This document shows, piece by piece, positions 13,991-16,380 of a stretch of 16,380 bases of DNA. The stretch lies in NCBI GenBank assembly GCA_934292955.1, contig CAKQXZ010000046.1, positions 1 through 16,380 of the forward strand, written 5' to 3'. This DNA is from an uncultured Clostridia bacterium. GTDB lineage: Bacteria > Bacillota_A > Clostridia > Christensenellales > Borkfalkiaceae. Every line of letters starts with the position of its first letter. The first letter of the stretch is position 1. The notes below the pieces were generated by a model. It saw nothing but the letters and a program-made list of their open reading frames with translations. It did no database searches and was not told the DNA's origin. The translations under genes and the position numbers were made by a program.

Positions 13991-16197
13991 AAGACATTGT
14001 TATAGAACAATATTATTATGATTTCGTTGTTATCGGCGGCGGGTTGGCGGGCATGGCAACGGCAATAAGCGCGGCGAGAAACGGAAGCAAGGTTGCATTG
14101 ATAAACAATCGTTCTCTTCTTGGCGGAAACGCGAGTTCCGAAATAGGTATAGATATAAACGGGGCATGTTATAATTCCCGATATTCTCCGTCGGTTTATG
14201 CGCGGGAAACGGGCATTATAGAAGAGATAAAACAGGAAATATTTCACCGTGCCGGCTATGAAGACATAAAGAGCGCGTCCTATGACGGTGTGTTTTTCGA
14301 CGTGATAAATCGTGAAAAAAACATTGATTTATATCTTAACACGCAGGCTATAGACGTATTTTGCCGTAATTCGGTGATTAAGTATGTCGACTGCGTGCAA
14401 CTTACCACGGAAAAGAAAATACGTTTTTGCGCGCCGTTGTTTGCCGATTGTACGGGTGACGGGTTCGTCGGAGCGAGAGCCGGGGCGGATTATGACGAAG
14501 GGAGCGAGGGAAAAGATGAGTTCGGCGAGTCGCTTGCTCCCAAGCAAAGAACGAAGTTCGTGAACGGCTCGACTTTGATGTTCAAAACCATTCGTACCGG
14601 TAAACCCGAAAAGTATATTGCCCCCGATTTTGCTTACGATATTACAAAACTTGATTTTTTCAAAGATCTCGGAACAAAAAACAGGACGTTTTATCGCGGA
14701 AAAGACGGAAATTTTCAAGGTTTATGGTGGGTTGAATTCGGAGGACATCTCGATATAATAAAAGATAGCGAGATAATCACTGAAGAGCTGCGCAAATTGG
14801 TGTATGGTATTTGGAATTACATCAAAAACAGCGGAAAATTCGAAAATGTCGATGACGCCAAACTTGTTTGGGTTGGCTCGGTATTGGGAAAACGGGAATC
14901 GCGCAGATTTTTGGGAGAATACATACTTAATCAGCGAGATATTATCAGCAAAAAACAATTTGACGACGCTTGCTATTGCGCAGGCTGGCCGATGGACGTT
15001 CATGCAAATTACGGTATTTACGACGTTGATTACGCCACGCATTGGAACTTTGTACCGGGTATGTATAACGTTCCGTTTTCCACCCTTTATTCGCGCAACA
15101 TAAACAATCTTTTGTTTGCGGGAAGGCTGACAAGCTGCACGAGGGTTGCGAACGGTTCAACGAGGGTAATGGCGACTTGCGCGGTGGGAGGTCAGGCTGC
15201 GGGAACGGCTGCGGCTTTGTGTAAAAAGTACCGTTGCACCCCCAGGCAAATCCGTTTGGAACATATTTGCGAATTACAAGAGCTTCTTTTACGGCAGGAT
15301 CAGACCATTGTAGGCTATAAAGAAAAACCCTTTATTGAAAACATAACGGTAAAAACATCGTCTCGTAAATTGGCGGATAACGGTCGAAAGGAAAGCATGG
15401 TGGAGCTTGAAAGGGACATTGCTCTTTGCATACCTTTGTCGTCAAAAAGCTTGGACAGCGTGGATATTTACGTTAAGAACAGCGGCGGGCAAACGATTTT
15501 GAATTATGATATTTTATGGGGCGATTATCCCGAATGTTATTTGCCTTCGACAAAACAAAAAAGTCTGTCCGTTCGTATAGGAGAAAACTATGAAGGTTAC
15601 GCAACGCTGCCGATTGATTGCGGCGCGGGTGCGGATGGTAAAATTTATATAGATTTTCGTTCCAATGCTACTTTGTCGATCGGAACTACTTCACGTTCTC
15701 TTGTCGGAATAAGTTCGCTTCAGTGTACCATGCGCGAACCCGACGAGCGTGATCCCAGAAGCTATTCCACGGTCCGACTGAAAGATAATATTTGTTTCAG
15801 GGATTTATCGCCGGAACAAGAGCTGTTTTGTGGCGAAAACGTCTTTTGCGGATATGGCAGACCGTACGGAGCACCGAATTGCTGGGTTAGCGAGGGTAAA
15901 GGCAACCAATGGCTTACGGCGACATTCGATTCCGCTTACGTTTCCGAAATTCATTTGGTATTCGACACGGATCTCAGAGAAGACATTATCATGAATCAGC
16001 CGCTTTCGACGATAAAAAAATATCGATTGACGGTAGAAGGCAAGAATGTGTCGAAGCGGTTTGAAATAACGGATAATTTCAGGCGTATAAACAAATTTTT
16101 CATCGGCGACGAAATAGAAAAAATTACCTTTGTTCCGGAAGAAAATTACGGCGATGAAAATTTTACGCTGTTTGCGATAAAAGTGTACAAGGATTGA
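13987..16197 (+). CDS. FAD-dependent oxidoreductase (FAD_oxidored family) with C-terminal extension
   Basis: A 736-residue cytoplasmic protein. Its ATG overlaps the previous stop (ATGA, 13987-13990) and it has no Shine-Dalgarno of its own, so it is translationally coupled. A Rossmann FAD-binding motif starts at once: V-V-I-G-G-G-L-A-G (GxGxxG, residues 17-22), then G-G-N-A-S-S-E-I-G (46-54), characteristic of the PF12831-type family. D-C-T-G-D-G (154-159) and L-L-F-A-G-R with a following C-A-V-G-G-Q-A-A-G-T-A (about 372-412) complete the flavin fold. The core ends near residue 430. About 300 more residues follow, strand-rich and with W-L-T-A-T-F-D and I-H-L-V-F-D-T-D segments that look like a sugar-binding-type beta-sandwich. 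The substrate is unknown; oxidation of a sugar or glycoconjugate is inferred from context only. Confidence 0.87.
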   Translation: MKDIVIEQYYYDFVVIGGGLAGMATAISAARNGSKVALINNRSLLGGNASSEIGIDINGACYNSRYSPSVYARETGIIEEIKQEIFHRAGYEDIKSASYDGVFFDVINREKNIDLYLNTQAIDVFCRNSVIKYVDCVQLTTEKKIRFCAPLFADCTGDGFVGARAGADYDEGSEGKDEFGESLAPKQRTKFVNGSTLMFKTIRTGKPEKYIAPDFAYDITKLDFFKDLGTKNRTFYRGKDGNFQGLWWVEFGGHLDIIKDSEIITEELRKLVYGIWNYIKNSGKFENVDDAKLVWVGSVLGKRESRRFLGEYILNQRDIISKKQFDDACYCAGWPMDVHANYGIYDVDYATHWNFVPGMYNVPFSTLYSRNINNLLFAGRLTSCTRVANGSTRVMATCAVGGQAAGTAAALCKKYRCTPRQIRLEHICELQELLLRQDQTIVGYKEKPFIENITVKTSSRKLADNGRKESMVELERDIALCIPLSSKSLDSVDIYVKNSGGQTILNYDILWGDYPECYLPSTKQKSLSVRIGENYEGYATLPIDCGAGADGKIYIDFRSNATLSIGTTSRSLVGISSLQCTMREPDERDPRSYSTVRLKDNICFRDLSPEQELFCGENVFCGYGRPYGAPNCWVSEGKGNQWLTATFDSAYVSEIHLVFDTDLREDIIMNQPLSTIKKYRLTVEGKNVSKRFEITDNFRRINKFFIGDEIEKITFVPEENYGDENFTLFAIKVYKD

Positions 16198-16199
16198 TT

Positions 16200-16380
16200 A
16201 TGTTTAAGATAATAACTGATTTCGGCGGAGCAAATATACGCATAAACGACATATCGGAAAACGTCGTGCATCTCGAGCAGGAAATACGCGATACCGGTGA
16301 ATGGTGGTTTTGGTGGAATTTTAAAGTAAGCGTCGACCGCGTCGAAACGATTCGCTTTTGTTTCGATAACGGCGCGGTCG
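16200..16380 (+). CDS. N-terminus of an M14-carboxypeptidase-like protein (partial)
   Basis: An ATG 2 bases after the FAD-enzyme stop, with AAGGA at 16189-16193, opens a frame that runs off the window edge (60 codons seen). The sequence has F-G-G-A-N-I-R-I followed by H-L-E-Q-E-I-R-D and W-W-F-W-W-N-F-K-V, then I-R-F-C-F-D-N-G. This order (a small strand ending in G-x-N, an acidic strand, an aromatic W-F-x-F-x-V strand, and F-x-F-x-N) is that of the beta-sandwich domain found before the catalytic domain of cytosolic-type M14 zinc carboxypeptidases. Whether a catalytic domain follows cannot be seen. Tight spacing places it in the same operon. Confidence 0.6.
   Translation, partial: MFKIITDFGGANIRINDISENVVHLEQEIRDTGEWWFWWNFKVSVDRVETIRFCFDNGAV

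Noticed and set aside
1..16380. CRISPR array, transposase, integrase or classical defence genes
   Set aside because: No regularly spaced short DNA repeats and no recombinase or nuclease motifs are visible in any open frame; the only repeats are the protein-level modules and the paralogous glycosidases.

Overview
The window looks like a chromosomal segment of a low-to-moderate-GC Gram-positive bacterium of the Bacillota (Clostridia-like). The evidence is strong AAGGAG/AGGAGG ribosome-binding sites a few bases before most starts, lipobox lipoproteins, a LplB/YtcP-type sugar transporter, a PocR-AraC regulator, and a large surface protein with a C-terminal membrane anchor. I cannot place it more finely from sequence alone.

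Left flank (1-1993): AT-rich and accessory in character. It holds a possible gene tail at the window edge, two small one-helix membrane proteins, a small lipoprotein that is frameshifted near its end, a strong intrinsic terminator, a 43-residue orphan ORF, and about 470 bases without a convincing gene. Hand counts of single 60-base lines give 22% GC at 1561-1620 and 32% at 601-660, against 55% at 10021-10080.

Middle (1994-6736): a 1246-residue exported, membrane-anchored protein built from four diverged copies of a module I do not recognise, separated by helical spacers. It ends in a Cys-containing tail resembling tripartite C-terminal sorting signals. A 13-bp hairpin separates it from a nucleoside-hydrolase-family enzyme.

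Right half (6755-16380): a carbohydrate-uptake locus under a divergently transcribed, cysteine-rich PocR-AraC regulator. The shared 153-bp upstream region has an 11-bp perfect inverted repeat and a consensus -10 box with no good -35, the expected look of an activator-dependent promoter. Downstream, in order, are two CUT1 permeases (LplB-like and YtcP-like), a large solute-binding lipoprotein, two paralogous lipoproteins with a clan GH-A glycosidase fold, a 736-residue FAD-dependent oxidoreductase with a long C-terminal extension, and the start of a protein resembling the N-terminal domain of M14 carboxypeptidases. The genes are tightly packed, with 7-bp and 4-bp overlaps and 2-bp gaps, which suggests one operon.

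How it may work (inference): the surface-bound glycosidases trim an external glycan or glycoconjugate, the lipoprotein and permeases import the oligosaccharide using an ATPase encoded elsewhere, and the FAD enzyme, the M14-like protein and perhaps the nucleoside hydrolase modify it. The substrate is not evident. The best candidates for something undescribed are the modular surface protein and the combination of twin GH-A lipoproteins with the FAD and M14-like proteins.
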